Counted from the stretch's first letter, positions 35,567 to 47,620 are shown. The stretch is DNA of 64,000 nucleotides from Streptomyces xiaopingdaonensis (GCF_000262345.1 NZ_AJTQ01000125.1:22340-86339), one strand, 5' to 3'. Notes: generated by a model from the sequence alone, not told the origin. Program-made: numbers and translations.

Positions 35567-35735
35567 TGCGGAACGCGGTCGGGGGCGTGCCCGGGCGGAC
35601 CAGCCGTTCCGGGGGTGCGGCTCTTCGACGCGGCGCGGTGTGAGCCGCGGTCGCGAACGAGGACTGCTGCTCCGGGAGTTGAGGACGGTTACTCGGCCCT
35701 CCGGGTCCGTCAGCTCGGTGCGAGTCTCCGGTCCG

Positions 35736-36209
35736 TCAGCCGCGGGTGTCCGCAGGGCCGCCGTCGCGCAGCAGGCAGGTCAGGCGGGCGGTGCAGACGC
35801 GCTTGCCGTTCTCCTCGGTGAGGGCGATCTCGTACGTCGCCGTCGAGCGCCCGCGGTGCACGGGCGTGGCGACACCGGTGACGAGCCCGGAGGAGAGCCC
35901 GCGGTGGTGCGTGCAGTTCAGGTCGACGCCGACGGCCGACTTGCGCGGGCCGCCGTGGAGCATCGCCCCGACGGAGCCGAGCGTCTCGGCGAGGACGGCG
36001 GAGGCGCCCCCGTGGAGGAGGCCGTACGGCTGGGTGTTGCCCTCGACGGGAAGCGTGCCGACGACCTTCTCGGCGGACGCCTCCAGCACCTCGAGCCCCA
36101 TGCGCTCGCCGAGATGCCCGGCGGAGAAGAGCGCGGGCAGGTCGACGCCGATGCCGGCCCACTCGTCCAGGACCGCCTGGGGGAAGGTGGTTGCGCTCTG
36201 CTCGCCCAT
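35736..36209 (-). CDS. PaaI-type hotdog thioesterase
   Basis: 157-residue acyl-CoA thioesterase-like protein. The hotdog signature GLLHGGASAVLAETLGSVGA and VDLNCTHHRGLSSGLVTG are clear, and VHRGRSTATYEIALTEENGK ends the fold. The start MGEQSATTF at 36209 has GGAG about six bases upstream; the long upstream extension is Arg-rich and rejected. It resembles the uncharacterised phenylacetate-degradation-like or menaquinone (YdiI) thioesterases. The substrate is unknown. Confidence 0.87.
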   Translation of the reverse strand: MGEQSATTFPQAVLDEWAGIGVDLPALFSAGHLGERMGLEVLEASAEKVVGTLPVEGNTQPYGLLHGGASAVLAETLGSVGAMLHGGPRKSAVGVDLNCTHHRGLSSGLVTGVATPVHRGRSTATYEIALTEENGKRVCTARLTCLLRDGGPADTRG

Positions 36210-36491
36210 CGTGCTCCGCTCTCGTCTCGTCCGTACCCCGGCTCGTGCCGGGTCCGCTGCGCACACTGTCCTATCAGGCGATCGACACGTCGCCCCGGGT
36301 AGGTGCCCGGAGCGCTCCCGGGGGCCTGCCTCCCGTCTCTCCCTGCTGCGGAGAGCGCGCGCCGCGCGGCGGCCGGGGTGCCGAGCGGTGCCCGCCCCCC
36401 CCGGCGTCGCTGCGTGCACGGATGACGCAGGGTCGGCGGGAGGGGCCGCGCCCGGCTCCTCCCGCTTGTCCCGAAGCGACCGCGGGTCACC

Positions 36492-38780
<2,289 letters not shown>

Positions 38781-38964
38781 GCCCCGATGCTGCCACGCAG
38801 GGTGGCCTCGACGGCAGCCCTGTGGATAACTCCGCGGGCGAGCGTCCCGCATTCTGAACGGAATACTCCGCTCCGTGTCTCTCCGGCCGCGCACGGTAGC
38901 GCGGTTGGGGTGCCGCGGGCCGTCCGCGGCCGGATTGTCAGCGGCCCGTGGGAGTATCGGTCAC

Positions 38965-41751
38965 GTGGCTACAGAGGAAGCGAAGAAGGAACCCGGCGCC
39001 CCGCGGAAGAGCGCGCCGGCACAGGCGAGGCAGAGCGGGCAGGCGCCCGGTGAGCAGGGGCGCCCGGGTGCGGAACCGCCCAGGCTGCTGCTGATGGACG
39101 GGCATTCGCTCGCGTACCGTGCCTTCTTCGCGCTGCCCGCCGAGAACTTCACCACCACCAGCGGCCAGCCCACCAACGCGATCTACGGCTTCACCTCCAT
39201 GCTCGCCAACACGTTGCGTGACGAGGCCCCCACCCACTTCGCGGTCGCCTTCGACGTCTCCCGGAAGACCTGGCGCTCCGAGGAGTTCAGCGAGTACAAG
39301 GCCAACCGCTCCAAGACCCCCGACGAGTTCCGCGGACAGGTCGAGCTCATCGGCGAACTCCTCGACACCATGCAGGTCCCCCGCTTCGCCGTCGACGGCT
39401 TCGAGGCCGACGACGTCATCGCCACCCTCACGACGGAGGCGGTGGCCGAGGGGTTCAAGGTCTCCATCGTCACCGGCGACCGCGACTCCTTCCAGCTCGT
39501 CTCCGAGGACGTCACCGTCCTCTACCCGACCAAGGGCGTCTCCGAGCTCACCCGCTACACCCCCGAGAAGGTGGAGGAGCGGTACGGCCTCACCCCCCTC
39601 CAGTACCCGGACTACGCCGCCCTGCGCGGCGACCCGTCCGACAACCTCCCCGGCATCCCGGGCGTCGGCGAGAAGACGGCCGCGAAGTGGATCAAGCAGT
39701 ACGGCTCCATCGCCGGACTCACCGACCACGCCGACGAGATCAAGGGCAAGGCCGGCCAGAACCTCCGCGACAGCCTCGACTCGGTCCGCCTCAACCGCCG
39801 CCTCACCGAGATGGTCAGGGACGTCCCGCTCGGCTGCCACCCCGAGGACCTCCTCCGCGCCCCCTACGACCGCACGGCGCTCGACGTCGTCCTCGACACC
39901 CTGGAGTTCCGCCACCAGAACTTCCGCGACCGCCTCTACGCCGTCGACCCCGGCGCGAGCGAGGAGGCCGGGCAGGAGGTGGCCCCCGGCGTCGAGTTGG
40001 ACGGCACCGTCCTCGGCGAGGGCGAACTCGCCGAGTGGCTCGCGCACCACGGCGGCCGGACGCTCGGCGTCGCCACGGTCGACACCTGGAAGCTCGGCAG
40101 CGGCGACGTCACCGAGGTGGCCCTCGCGAGCGACGAGGGCCCGGCGGCCTGGTTCGCCCCCTCGCAGTTGAACGCCGAGGAGGAGAAGGCGTTCGCCGAA
40201 TGGCTCGCCGACCCGCAGCGCGCCAAGGTGATGCATGATGCCAAGGCCCTGATCCGGGTCCTCGGCGAGCGCGGCCTCACCGTCGCCGGTGTGGCGATGG
40301 ACACCGCCCTCGCTGCCTACCTCGACAAGCCGGGCCGCCGCTCGTTCGCCCTCGACGCCCTCGCTGTGGAGTACCTCGGCCGCGAACTCGAGCCGGCCGC
40401 CGACGCCAACGGCCAACTCGCCTTCGGCGCCGACGAACAGGCCGAGGCCGAGGCGTTGATGCGCAAGGCCCGCGCCGTCCTCGACCTGGGCGAGGCGTTC
40501 GAGGCCCGGCTCGCCGACTCGGGCGCTGCCCGGATGCTGCGCGAACTGGAGCTGCCCACCTCGGCGATGCTCGCGAAGATGGAGCGCGCCGGAATCGCGG
40601 CCGACCGGGAGTGGCTGAGCGGTCTGGAGCAGCAGTTCGCCGACGCGGCCCAGCAGGCCGTCTCCGAGGCGCACGCCGCCGTGGGCCACGAGTTCAACCT
40701 CGGCTCCCCGAAGCAGCTCCAGGAGGTGCTCTTCGGCGAGCTCGGCCTCCCCAAGACCAAGCGCACCAAGACCGGTTACACCACCGACGCCGACGCCCTC
40801 GCCTGGCTCGCGGCGCAGACGACCCACGAACTCCCCGTGATCATGCTCAGGTACCGGGAGCAGCAGAAGCTGCGCACCACGGTCGAGGGCTTGATCAAGA
40901 CCATCGCGCCGGACGGCCGCATCCACACCACCTTCAACCAGACCGTCGCCGCCACCGGCCGCCTCTCCTCGACCGACCCCAACCTCCAGAACATCCCCGT
41001 CCGCACCGACGAAGGCCGGGCGATCCGCCGCGGCTTCAAGGTCGGCGAGGGGTACGAATCGCTCCTCACCGCGGACTACAGCCAGATCGAACTCCGCGTC
41101 ATGGCCCACCTCTCGGAGGACGAGGGCCTGATCGAGGCGTTCACCACGGGCGAGGACCTGCACACCACGGTCGCCGCGCAGGTCTTCTCGGTCGCCGAGG
41201 CCCAGGTCGACGCGGAGATGCGCCGCAAGATCAAGGCGATGTCGTACGGCCTCGCCTACGGCCTCTCGGCCTTCGGTCTCTCGCAGCAGCTCGGCATCGC
41301 GCCGGACGAGGCGAAGAAGCTGATGGAGACCTATTTCGAGCGCTTCGGCGGCGTGCGGGACTACCTCCGCCACGTCGTCGACGAGGCCCGCGCCATCGGC
41401 TACACGCAGACCATCATGGGCCGCCGCCGCTACCTCCCCGACCTCACCAGCGACCACCGCCAACGCCGGGAGATGGCTGAGCGGATGGCGCTCAACGCAC
41501 CGATCCAGGGCACGGCCGCCGACATCGTCAAGGTGGCGATGCTCCAGGTGGACCGGGCGCTGGAGGTCGAGCAGCTCTCCTCCCGGATGCTCCTCCAGGT
41601 GCACGACGAGATCGTCCTGGAGGTCGCCCCCGGAGAGCGGGCGGCCGTGGAGGAGTTGGTCCGCCGCGAGATGTCGACGGCGGTGAGCCTCAGGGCCCCG
41701 CTCGACGTCTCGGTCGGTTCCGGCTCCGACTGGGAGTCCGCCGCGCACTGA
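38965..41751 (+). CDS. polA: DNA polymerase I
   Basis: 928-residue repair and Okazaki-fragment polymerase. A charged leader precedes the 5'-3' nuclease domain (LLLMDGHSLAYRAFFALP, DGFEADDVIATL, VTGDRDSFQLV). The middle 3'-5' exonuclease-like domain lacks recognisable catalytic acidic motifs, as is usual in actinobacteria. Polymerase motifs A (TADYSQIELRVMAHLSED), B (RRKIKAMSYGLAYG) and C (QVHDEIVLE) are intact. The GTG at 38965 is the most likely start. Confidence 0.97.
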   Translation: MATEEAKKEPGAPRKSAPAQARQSGQAPGEQGRPGAEPPRLLLMDGHSLAYRAFFALPAENFTTTSGQPTNAIYGFTSMLANTLRDEAPTHFAVAFDVSRKTWRSEEFSEYKANRSKTPDEFRGQVELIGELLDTMQVPRFAVDGFEADDVIATLTTEAVAEGFKVSIVTGDRDSFQLVSEDVTVLYPTKGVSELTRYTPEKVEERYGLTPLQYPDYAALRGDPSDNLPGIPGVGEKTAAKWIKQYGSIAGLTDHADEIKGKAGQNLRDSLDSVRLNRRLTEMVRDVPLGCHPEDLLRAPYDRTALDVVLDTLEFRHQNFRDRLYAVDPGASEEAGQEVAPGVELDGTVLGEGELAEWLAHHGGRTLGVATVDTWKLGSGDVTEVALASDEGPAAWFAPSQLNAEEEKAFAEWLADPQRAKVMHDAKALIRVLGERGLTVAGVAMDTALAAYLDKPGRRSFALDALAVEYLGRELEPAADANGQLAFGADEQAEAEALMRKARAVLDLGEAFEARLADSGAARMLRELELPTSAMLAKMERAGIAADREWLSGLEQQFADAAQQAVSEAHAAVGHEFNLGSPKQLQEVLFGELGLPKTKRTKTGYTTDADALAWLAAQTTHELPVIMLRYREQQKLRTTVEGLIKTIAPDGRIHTTFNQTVAATGRLSSTDPNLQNIPVRTDEGRAIRRGFKVGEGYESLLTADYSQIELRVMAHLSEDEGLIEAFTTGEDLHTTVAAQVFSVAEAQVDAEMRRKIKAMSYGLAYGLSAFGLSQQLGIAPDEAKKLMETYFERFGGVRDYLRHVVDEARAIGYTQTIMGRRRYLPDLTSDHRQRREMAERMALNAPIQGTAADIVKVAMLQVDRALEVEQLSSRMLLQVHDEIVLEVAPGERAAVEELVRREMSTAVSLRAPLDVSVGSGSDWESAAH

Positions 41752-41752
41752 G

Positions 41753-41807
41753 CCGTCAGCCGTGCGCGTCGCGTCCTTCGCGGGGCGTTGGCGTGCACGG
41801 CTGACGG
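41753..41807. terminator. Terminator after polA
   Basis: Thirteen-base arms CCGTCAGCCGTGC (41753-41765) and GCACGGCTGACGG (41795-41807), with a further partly paired inner segment. It begins right after the polA stop. Confidence 0.6.
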
Positions 41808-41910
41808 GGATGCCTCCGAACGCGTCGACGTACGCCTCGCCCGCTGACTTCAGCCCCCGACTTGCCGTAGAGTCACGGCAGTTGGCGTCCGACGGGGAAA
41901 GGGCCGAACG

Positions 41911-43611
41911 ATGGCGCGGTACCGCGGAAGGCATGTGGCGGCGAAGCAGGCCGGCAGGACCGGTCGGCGCAGCTGGCGGAACAGCCGCCTTCGCAGGGGG
42001 CTGGGCGGCACCGCCGTCGCCGCAGTGGCGATGGCTGCTCTCACCGCCTCGCAGGCCCCCGGCCTGGAGCACACCGAGCCCGACCGTTCGCAGGACCGCG
42101 CAGGAACCTCACCCGGTGGCGACGGAGCGGGCGACGGCTCCTACCACACCGAGCTGCCCCCGCTGAAGTCCCCGCATCCGCCCGGTTCTTCGCCGAGCAC
42201 GCCGGACCCGGCAGGAGCCGAGTCCGGCATCCCGGCGACCGTCCTCGCCGCCTACAAGAAGGCGGCCAGAGACCTCCGCGCCGACGTGCCCGGGTGCGGC
42301 CTGCGCTGGGAACTCCTCGCCGCGATCGGCAAGGTCGAGTCCGGCCAGGCCCGCGGCGGCGACGTCACCGCCGACGGCACCACCCGCAAGCCCATCCTCG
42401 GACCGGTCCTCAACGGCGGCGAGTTCGCCCGCATCAGCGACACCGACGGCGGCGAGTGGGACGGCGACAGCCGCTACGACCGCGCGGTCGGGCCCATGCA
42501 GTTCATCCCCTCGACGTGGGCCCGCTGGGGCGCCGACGGCAACGGCGACGGCACGAAGGACCCCAACAACATCCACGACGCGGCCCTCGCCGCCGGCCGC
42601 TACCTCTGCGCCGACGGCCGCGCCCTCGACCGCAAGGCCGACCTGGACCGCGCCATCCTCAGCTACAACAACTCCCGCGACTACCTCCGCACCGTCCTCG
42701 CCTGGTACGAGTTCTACCGCGAGGGCACCCACGAGGTCCCCGACGGCAGCGGTGCCCTGCCCACGTCCCCCGGCTCCGGCAACTCCCAGAAGACGGGCGC
42801 CGGCTCGGGCGACAGGGCGGGCAAGCCGGGCAAGGGCGGCGGCAAGGACGGCGGCTCCGGAGGCAACGGGTCCACGCCAGCGCCCGGCGGAGGCTCCGGC
42901 AGCCCCTCGCCGAGCCCGACGCCCACACCGACCCCGACGGCGCCGGCCGACCTCCAGCGCGTCGGAGCCTCCGAGTTCAGCGCACCCGTGGGCGGGAAGT
43001 TCGAGAAGCGGCCCGAGGTCCGGGTGGTGACCTCCGAGGGCGAGCCGGTCAAGGGCGTGAAGGTGGAGTTCGCCCTCGAAGGGGAGACGGGCGCGCGCTT
43101 CGGCGAGGACGCCACCACCGCCGAGGTCTCGACCGCGGCGGACGGTACCGCCACCGCACCGGCGATCGACGCAGGTGAGCAGCCGGGCGCCTTCACCGTC
43201 AAGGCGAAGGCGGCGAAGCTCACTGCGCTCTCCTTCGACGCAGAGGTCGTCGAGCCGCAGTCCGACACGCTCGTTCGCACCGGCGACGAGGCGCTGGAGG
43301 CCGCCACCGGAGCCGAGTTCGGCGAGCAGGTGGAGGTCAAGACGTCCCTCGACGGCGCCGCGGCCCCGCACGCAGCCGTCCGGGCGACCATGGTCACCGA
43401 GGGCGAGGAGCCTGAAGAGAACACGGTCGGCCCCTACTTCACCGATCCCGCGGGCGAGCCCGTCCGCACCGTCACCCTGCGCGCCGACGGCGAGGGCGTC
43501 CTGACCCTTCCCAAGATCACCGCAGACGACGAGGCCGGCACCTACCTCCTCCGCCTCGACTCGGTCGCCGGCGGCGGGACGCTGACCCTCGAACTGAAGG
43601 TCACCGACTGA
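41911..43611 (+). CDS. Secreted lytic transglycosylase with C-terminal Ig-like region
   Basis: 566-residue cell-wall enzyme. A basic N-terminus and a hydrophobic segment (LGGTAVAAVAMAALTAS) form a signal or anchor, followed by a Pro/Ser linker. The MltB-like transglycosylase domain (about residues 110-280) shows LLAAIGKVESGQARGGDVT with the catalytic Glu, VGPMQFIPSTWARWG and AILSYNNSRDYLRTVLAWY. A Gly/Ser/Pro/Thr linker leads to a beta-rich region (about 350-566) with invasin/Big-like strands (VKGVKVEFALEG, AGTYLLRLDSVAGGGTLTLE). It probably remodels peptidoglycan. Confidence 0.88.
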   Translation: MARYRGRHVAAKQAGRTGRRSWRNSRLRRGLGGTAVAAVAMAALTASQAPGLEHTEPDRSQDRAGTSPGGDGAGDGSYHTELPPLKSPHPPGSSPSTPDPAGAESGIPATVLAAYKKAARDLRADVPGCGLRWELLAAIGKVESGQARGGDVTADGTTRKPILGPVLNGGEFARISDTDGGEWDGDSRYDRAVGPMQFIPSTWARWGADGNGDGTKDPNNIHDAALAAGRYLCADGRALDRKADLDRAILSYNNSRDYLRTVLAWYEFYREGTHEVPDGSGALPTSPGSGNSQKTGAGSGDRAGKPGKGGGKDGGSGGNGSTPAPGGGSGSPSPSPTPTPTPTAPADLQRVGASEFSAPVGGKFEKRPEVRVVTSEGEPVKGVKVEFALEGETGARFGEDATTAEVSTAADGTATAPAIDAGEQPGAFTVKAKAAKLTALSFDAEVVEPQSDTLVRTGDEALEAATGAEFGEQVEVKTSLDGAAAPHAAVRATMVTEGEEPEENTVGPYFTDPAGEPVRTVTLRADGEGVLTLPKITADDEAGTYLLRLDSVAGGGTLTLELKVTD

Positions 43612-43752
43612 CGGCGGACGGTACTCCTCCGCGGAGGACGGCCGACGGCCGTGTACGTGGGGATCACGGGAGCGGACCAGGGGCGCGGCGCATCGCGCAC
43701 GAAGAGCCTGCTGCCCTCTTCGCCACGGACCCGCGCCGCGGCCCGGAGGGCG

Positions 43753-44643
43753 TCAGGAAACGGGCAGCTCACAGACGAGGATCAGGGTCCCGGGCAGCAC
43801 CCGCCCCCGGAGCGGAGACCAGCCTCCCCAGACCGCGCGGTTCTCCTCGGGCCACTCCGGCTCGACGACGTCGACGACCCGCAGCCCCGCGGCAACGGCC
43901 TCGCGCACCCGGTCGCCCAGGGTGCGGTGGTGCTCGGCGTAGAGGGTGCGGCCCTCCGCGTCCTCTTCCACGTAGGGCGTGCGGTCGAAGTACGAGCCGA
44001 CCGCGGTGAGCCCCTCGGGGCCCGGTTCGTCGGGGAAGGCCCAGCGGATCGGGTGCGTCACGGAGAAGACCCACCTCCCGCCCGGACGCAGCACCCGCGC
44101 CACCTCGCGCATCACACGCGCCGAGTCGGCGACGAACGGGAGCGCGCCGTAGGCGGAGCACGCGAGGTCGAAAGAGCCGTCGGCGAACGGCAGCGCCTGC
44201 GCGTCCGCTTCGACGAGCGCCGGTCCGCGCTCCTGTGCGCCGGAGGGCGGTGGAGAGGCTTCCGAGATCCGCAGCGCGTGCTGGAGTTGGCGGTGCGAGA
44301 GGTCGAGCGCCACCGTCCTCGCGCCTTCGGCGACGAGCCAGCGCGCGCACTGCGCCGCCCCCGCGCCGACCTCCAGGACGTCGAGGTCCGCGAGCGATCC
44401 CGGCGGCCCGAGCAGCCGGACGTCTGCCTCGTCGATCCCCTCGGGACCCCAGACGAAGCCGGCGTCGCCGAGGAACTCCCCGTGCTCGCCCTGGTATTCG
44501 TCCGCGTTCCGGTCCCACCAGCGGCGGTTGGCGCGGCTGGTCTCCCGGCCGTCGGCGGGCCGCCGCACCGCGTCCGGTTCCTCCTCCGCCGGAACGGGCA
44601 GGGCTCCGGAGGAGCCGGTGTCGTACGCTCGGTGCTCGTGCAA
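43753..44643 (-). CDS. Class I SAM-dependent methyltransferase
   Basis: About 296 residues from TTG 44643; ATG 44757 would give 334. The SAM-binding motif LDVLEVGAGAAQCARWLVAE, the acidic VALDLS, and FDLACSAYGALPFV plus VLRPGGRWVFSVTHP are clear. The fold resembles UbiE/Methyltransf_11 enzymes, with a C-terminal part found in actinobacterial homologues. The N-terminal 40 residues of the longer form are Arg/Ala-rich and probably not translated. It stands alone, divergent from rpsA; the substrate is unknown. Confidence 0.85.
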   Translation of the reverse strand: MHEHRAYDTGSSGALPVPAEEEPDAVRRPADGRETSRANRRWWDRNADEYQGEHGEFLGDAGFVWGPEGIDEADVRLLGPPGSLADLDVLEVGAGAAQCARWLVAEGARTVALDLSHRQLQHALRISEASPPPSGAQERGPALVEADAQALPFADGSFDLACSAYGALPFVADSARVMREVARVLRPGGRWVFSVTHPIRWAFPDEPGPEGLTAVGSYFDRTPYVEEDAEGRTLYAEHHRTLGDRVREAVAAGLRVVDVVEPEWPEENRAVWGGWSPLRGRVLPGTLILVCELPVS

Positions 44644-44808
44644 GGTGCTGCCGCCTGCTGCTCGTTGGCGGGCCGCGCCCGCCGCTGCTCGTCGTCGCGC
44701 CGGGGTGGGCGGGGGTTCCACGCCCGTGAGAACGTGCTGCGCACGGCTCCGGACCACCGACTTCTGCCGGTTATGGGACGTTCCTTCCCAGGTGTGCTCT
44801 TTCGCGCA

Positions 44809-44837
44809 TTGACCATGCCCAGCAGCGACCGTATGCT
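44809..44837 (+). promoter_or_regulatory. rpsA promoter
   Basis: TTGACC, exactly 17 bases, TATGCT: a near-consensus vegetative promoter. Transcription would start near 44844 and leave a leader of about 170 bases before rpsA, long enough for leader-based control of the S1 protein. Confidence 0.65.
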
Positions 44838-45015
44838 ACAAGTTGCGCTTCGGGCCTGCGCACCTCAGACGGAGCAGGTCGCGCTCGCATCAGTTGTATG
44901 TCCCCTCGGGTCTTAAGCCCTCAAGGCTGTCCGGCAGGCTGCATTCGATGCGATCAAGGGCTCTCGGCGTAGCAGTACCTACGACTCAATGTCCGTACCG
45001 GAGACCCTTTCCCAC

Positions 45016-46527
45016 ATGACGAGCAGCACCGAGACCTCCGCCACCACTCCTCAGGTTGCGGTCAACGACATCGGTTCCGAGGAAGCCTTCCTCGCCGCGA
45101 TCGACGAGACGATCAAGTACTTCAACGACGGCGACATCGTCGACGGCGTCATCGTGAAGGTCGACCGGGACGAGGTCCTGCTCGACATCGGTTACAAGAC
45201 CGAAGGTGTCATCCCTTCCCGTGAGCTGTCGATCAAGCACGACGTCGACCCCAACGAGGTCGTCGCCGTCGGCGACGAGATCGAGGCCCTGGTTCTCCAG
45301 AAGGAGGACAAGGAGGGCCGCCTGATCCTCTCGAAGAAGCGTGCGCAGTACGAGCGCGCCTGGGGCACCATCGAGAAGATCAAGGAAGAGGACGGGATCG
45401 TCACCGGTACCGTCATCGAGGTCGTCAAGGGCGGTCTCATCCTCGACATCGGCCTGCGCGGCTTCCTGCCCGCCTCGCTCGTCGAGATGCGCCGCGTCCG
45501 CGACCTGCAGCCGTACGTCGGCCGCGAGCTCGAGGCGAAGATCATCGAGCTCGACAAGAACCGCAACAACGTCGTGCTCTCGCGCCGCGCCTGGCTGGAG
45601 CAGACCCAGAGCGAGGTCCGCCAGACCTTCCTCACCACCCTCCAGAAGGGCCAGGTGCGCTCCGGCGTCGTCTCCTCCATCGTCAACTTCGGTGCGTTCG
45701 TGGACCTCGGCGGCGTCGACGGACTCGTCCACGTCTCCGAGCTCTCCTGGAAGCACATCGACCACCCCTCCGAGGTCGTCGAGGTCGGCCAGGAGGTCAC
45801 GGTCGAGGTGCTCGACGTCGACATGGACCGCGAGCGCGTATCCCTGTCGCTCAAGGCGACCCAGGAAGACCCGTGGCAGCAGTTCGCGCGGACCCACCAG
45901 ATCGGCCAGGTCGTGCCCGGCAAGGTCACGAAGCTGGTGCCGTTCGGTGCGTTCGTCCGGGTCGACGAGGGCATCGAGGGGCTGGTCCACATCTCCGAGC
46001 TCGCCGAGCGGCACGTGGAGATTCCGGAGCAGGTCGTCCAGGTCAACGACGAGATCTTCGTCAAGGTCATCGACATCGACCTGGAGCGCCGCCGCATCAG
46101 CCTCTCGCTGAAGCAGGCCAACGAGTCCTTCGGCGGCGACCCGACCGCGGTCGAGTTCGACCCGACCCTCTACGGCATGGCCGCCTCCTACGACGACCAG
46201 GGCAACTACATCTACCCCGAGGGCTTCGACCCGGAGGCCAACGACTGGCTCCCCGGCTACGAGAAGCAGCGCGAGGAGTGGGAGCGGCAGTACGCCGAGG
46301 CCCAGTCGCGGTTCGAGGCGCACCAGGCGCAGGTCATCAAGTCCCGCGAGGCCGACGAGCAGGCCGCGGCCGAGGGTGCCGCCGGTGGCGGCGCCGCCGC
46401 CTCGCAGGCCGGCGGCCAGTCCAGCGGCGGCTCGTACTCCTCCGAGTCGGAGGAGGACAGCGGCGCCCTCGCTTCGGACGAAGCCCTGGCGGCGCTCCGC
46501 GAGAAGCTCGCGGGCGGCCAGAGCTGA
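45016..46527 (+). CDS. rpsA: 30S ribosomal protein S1
   Basis: 503-residue RNA-binding protein that brings mRNA to the 30S subunit. Four S1 domains are visible (GDIVDGVIVKVDRDEVLLDI, GIVTGTVIEVVKGGLILDIG, GQVRSGVVSSIVNFGAFVDL, GQVVPGKVTKLVPFGAFVRV), matching the four-domain actinobacterial form. The acidic, Gly/Ser-rich tail ends with ALAALREKLAGGQS. The start MTSSTET at 45016 has GGAGA about 11 bases upstream; an in-frame ATG at 44989 is less likely. Confidence 0.96.
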   Translation: MTSSTETSATTPQVAVNDIGSEEAFLAAIDETIKYFNDGDIVDGVIVKVDRDEVLLDIGYKTEGVIPSRELSIKHDVDPNEVVAVGDEIEALVLQKEDKEGRLILSKKRAQYERAWGTIEKIKEEDGIVTGTVIEVVKGGLILDIGLRGFLPASLVEMRRVRDLQPYVGRELEAKIIELDKNRNNVVLSRRAWLEQTQSEVRQTFLTTLQKGQVRSGVVSSIVNFGAFVDLGGVDGLVHVSELSWKHIDHPSEVVEVGQEVTVEVLDVDMDRERVSLSLKATQEDPWQQFARTHQIGQVVPGKVTKLVPFGAFVRVDEGIEGLVHISELAERHVEIPEQVVQVNDEIFVKVIDIDLERRRISLSLKQANESFGGDPTAVEFDPTLYGMAASYDDQGNYIYPEGFDPEANDWLPGYEKQREEWERQYAEAQSRFEAHQAQVIKSREADEQAAAEGAAGGGAAASQAGGQSSGGSYSSESEEDSGALASDEALAALREKLAGGQS

Positions 46528-46570
46528 GCCCAGCGGAGTCCGGGCCGTCGGCGGCCTGAACCGAGCGAGC

Positions 46571-46609
46571 TGAGAGGCCCGCTCCCCGAGAGGGGGGGCG
46601 GGCCTCTCA
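46571..46609 (+). terminator. rpsA terminator
   Basis: Twelve-base perfect stem TGAGAGGCCCGC/GCGGGCCTCTCA with additional C/G pairing inside. It stands 44 bases after rpsA and faces the convergent beta-helix gene. Confidence 0.75.
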
Positions 46610-46651
46610 GCGTCTCCGCGCGAGGCGAACTCCCGCGCGGCGACAGCGCTT

Positions 46652-47620
46652 TCAGCCCACGGGGACGCCCGGGTTGGTGAGCCCGTTGCCGCCCACGACG
46701 GTGTTGGAGTCGGCGACGGTCGCCGGGCAGCTCTGCGCGTCGTAGTCGGTCACGTTGATCGCGTACCGGCCGGGACCGACCGCTCCGGTGAGGTCGGAGT
46801 GGTTGTCGCGGAAGACGGTGCCGCAGCCCCAACCCGGCTGCTGCTGGTGCACCTGGTAGCCGTCGTTGGTGGTGCGGGCCCCCGTGTTCCCCTCCACGAG
46901 GACGTCGTTGCCCTTGATGTCGACCCACGAGTCGTCGTAGTTGGCGCCGGTGAGCCCGTCACCGTCGAAGGTGTTGCCGACGATGCGCGTCCCGGTCGTC
47001 CCCTCCTTGACGTCGATGTTCTCGCCGCCGATGCCGGGCCCCAGGGTGTTGCCCTCGATGACGACGTCGTCGCTCCGGTCGTCGGTGCTGCCGGCGCTGC
47101 CGATGTAGACGCCCTCGCCCATGCCGCGGCCGTCGTGCCCCGTGTCCCGGACGGTCGAGTTCCTGATCGAGCCGTCGGAGCTGGAGTTGCGCCAGTGGAC
47201 ACCCTCCATGTCGAGGTCCTCCACGGTGACACCGTCGAGGTGCACGTCGTCGGACCGGTCGAGGACGATGCCCTTCTGGCCGCCGGAGACGGTGAAGCCC
47301 GTGAGCCGCCAGTGCGGGGCGCCGTCGAGATGGAGACCGTAGCCGCCGCTGGCGGTGAGGCGCGCGTCGGCGGAGCCGGTGAGGGTGACGGGCGCGTCCG
47401 CCTCGCCTGGCGATGTCGTGGAGAAGGTGCCCCGGTAGGTGCCGTCGGCGAGATCGATGGTGTCGCCGGGCCGTGCCGAGGCGAGCGCGTCCTGCAACTC
47501 GTCCGCGTCCGTGACCGGGATGACGGACGCGTGCGCGGAGGCGCCCGCCGGTGCGGCGAGGAGGCAGGCGCAGAGGAGGGCGGCCGCCGGGGCTGCGGCT
47601 GCGGTGACAGGGCTTGGCAC
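46652..47620 (-). CDS. Secreted right-handed beta-helix protein (polysaccharide-lyase-like)
   Basis: 322 residues. The GTG at 47620 has a strong GGAGG six bases upstream. A signal peptide (AAAAPAAALLCACLLAAPAG, cleavage after ASA-H) directs export. DADELQDALASARPGDTIDL and ADGTYRGTFS begin a parallel beta-helix with repeated short strands (WRLTGFTVSGGQKGIVLD, VHLDGVTVEDLD, IRNSTVRDTGHDGRGMGEG). Cys pairs near the C-terminus may form disulfides. It could be a pectate-lyase-like enzyme or a binding protein; catalytic residues cannot be assigned by eye. Confidence 0.78.
   Translation of the reverse strand: MPSPVTAAAAPAAALLCACLLAAPAGASAHASVIPVTDADELQDALASARPGDTIDLADGTYRGTFSTTSPGEADAPVTLTGSADARLTASGGYGLHLDGAPHWRLTGFTVSGGQKGIVLDRSDDVHLDGVTVEDLDMEGVHWRNSSSDGSIRNSTVRDTGHDGRGMGEGVYIGSAGSTDDRSDDVVIEGNTLGPGIGGENIDVKEGTTGTRIVGNTFDGDGLTGANYDDSWVDIKGNDVLVEGNTGARTTNDGYQVHQQQPGWGCGTVFRDNHSDLTGAVGPGRYAINVTDYDAQSCPATVADSNTVVGGNGLTNPGVPVG

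Noticed and set aside
38938..42072. 1044-codon minus-strand frame across polA
   Set aside because: Antisense shadow of polA and the transglycosylase start; low-complexity Arg/Gly/Val/Leu product.
42780..42960. Gly/Ser/Pro/Thr stretch considered as a tandem DNA repeat
   Set aside because: It is a flexible linker inside the transglycosylase, with no regular unit.
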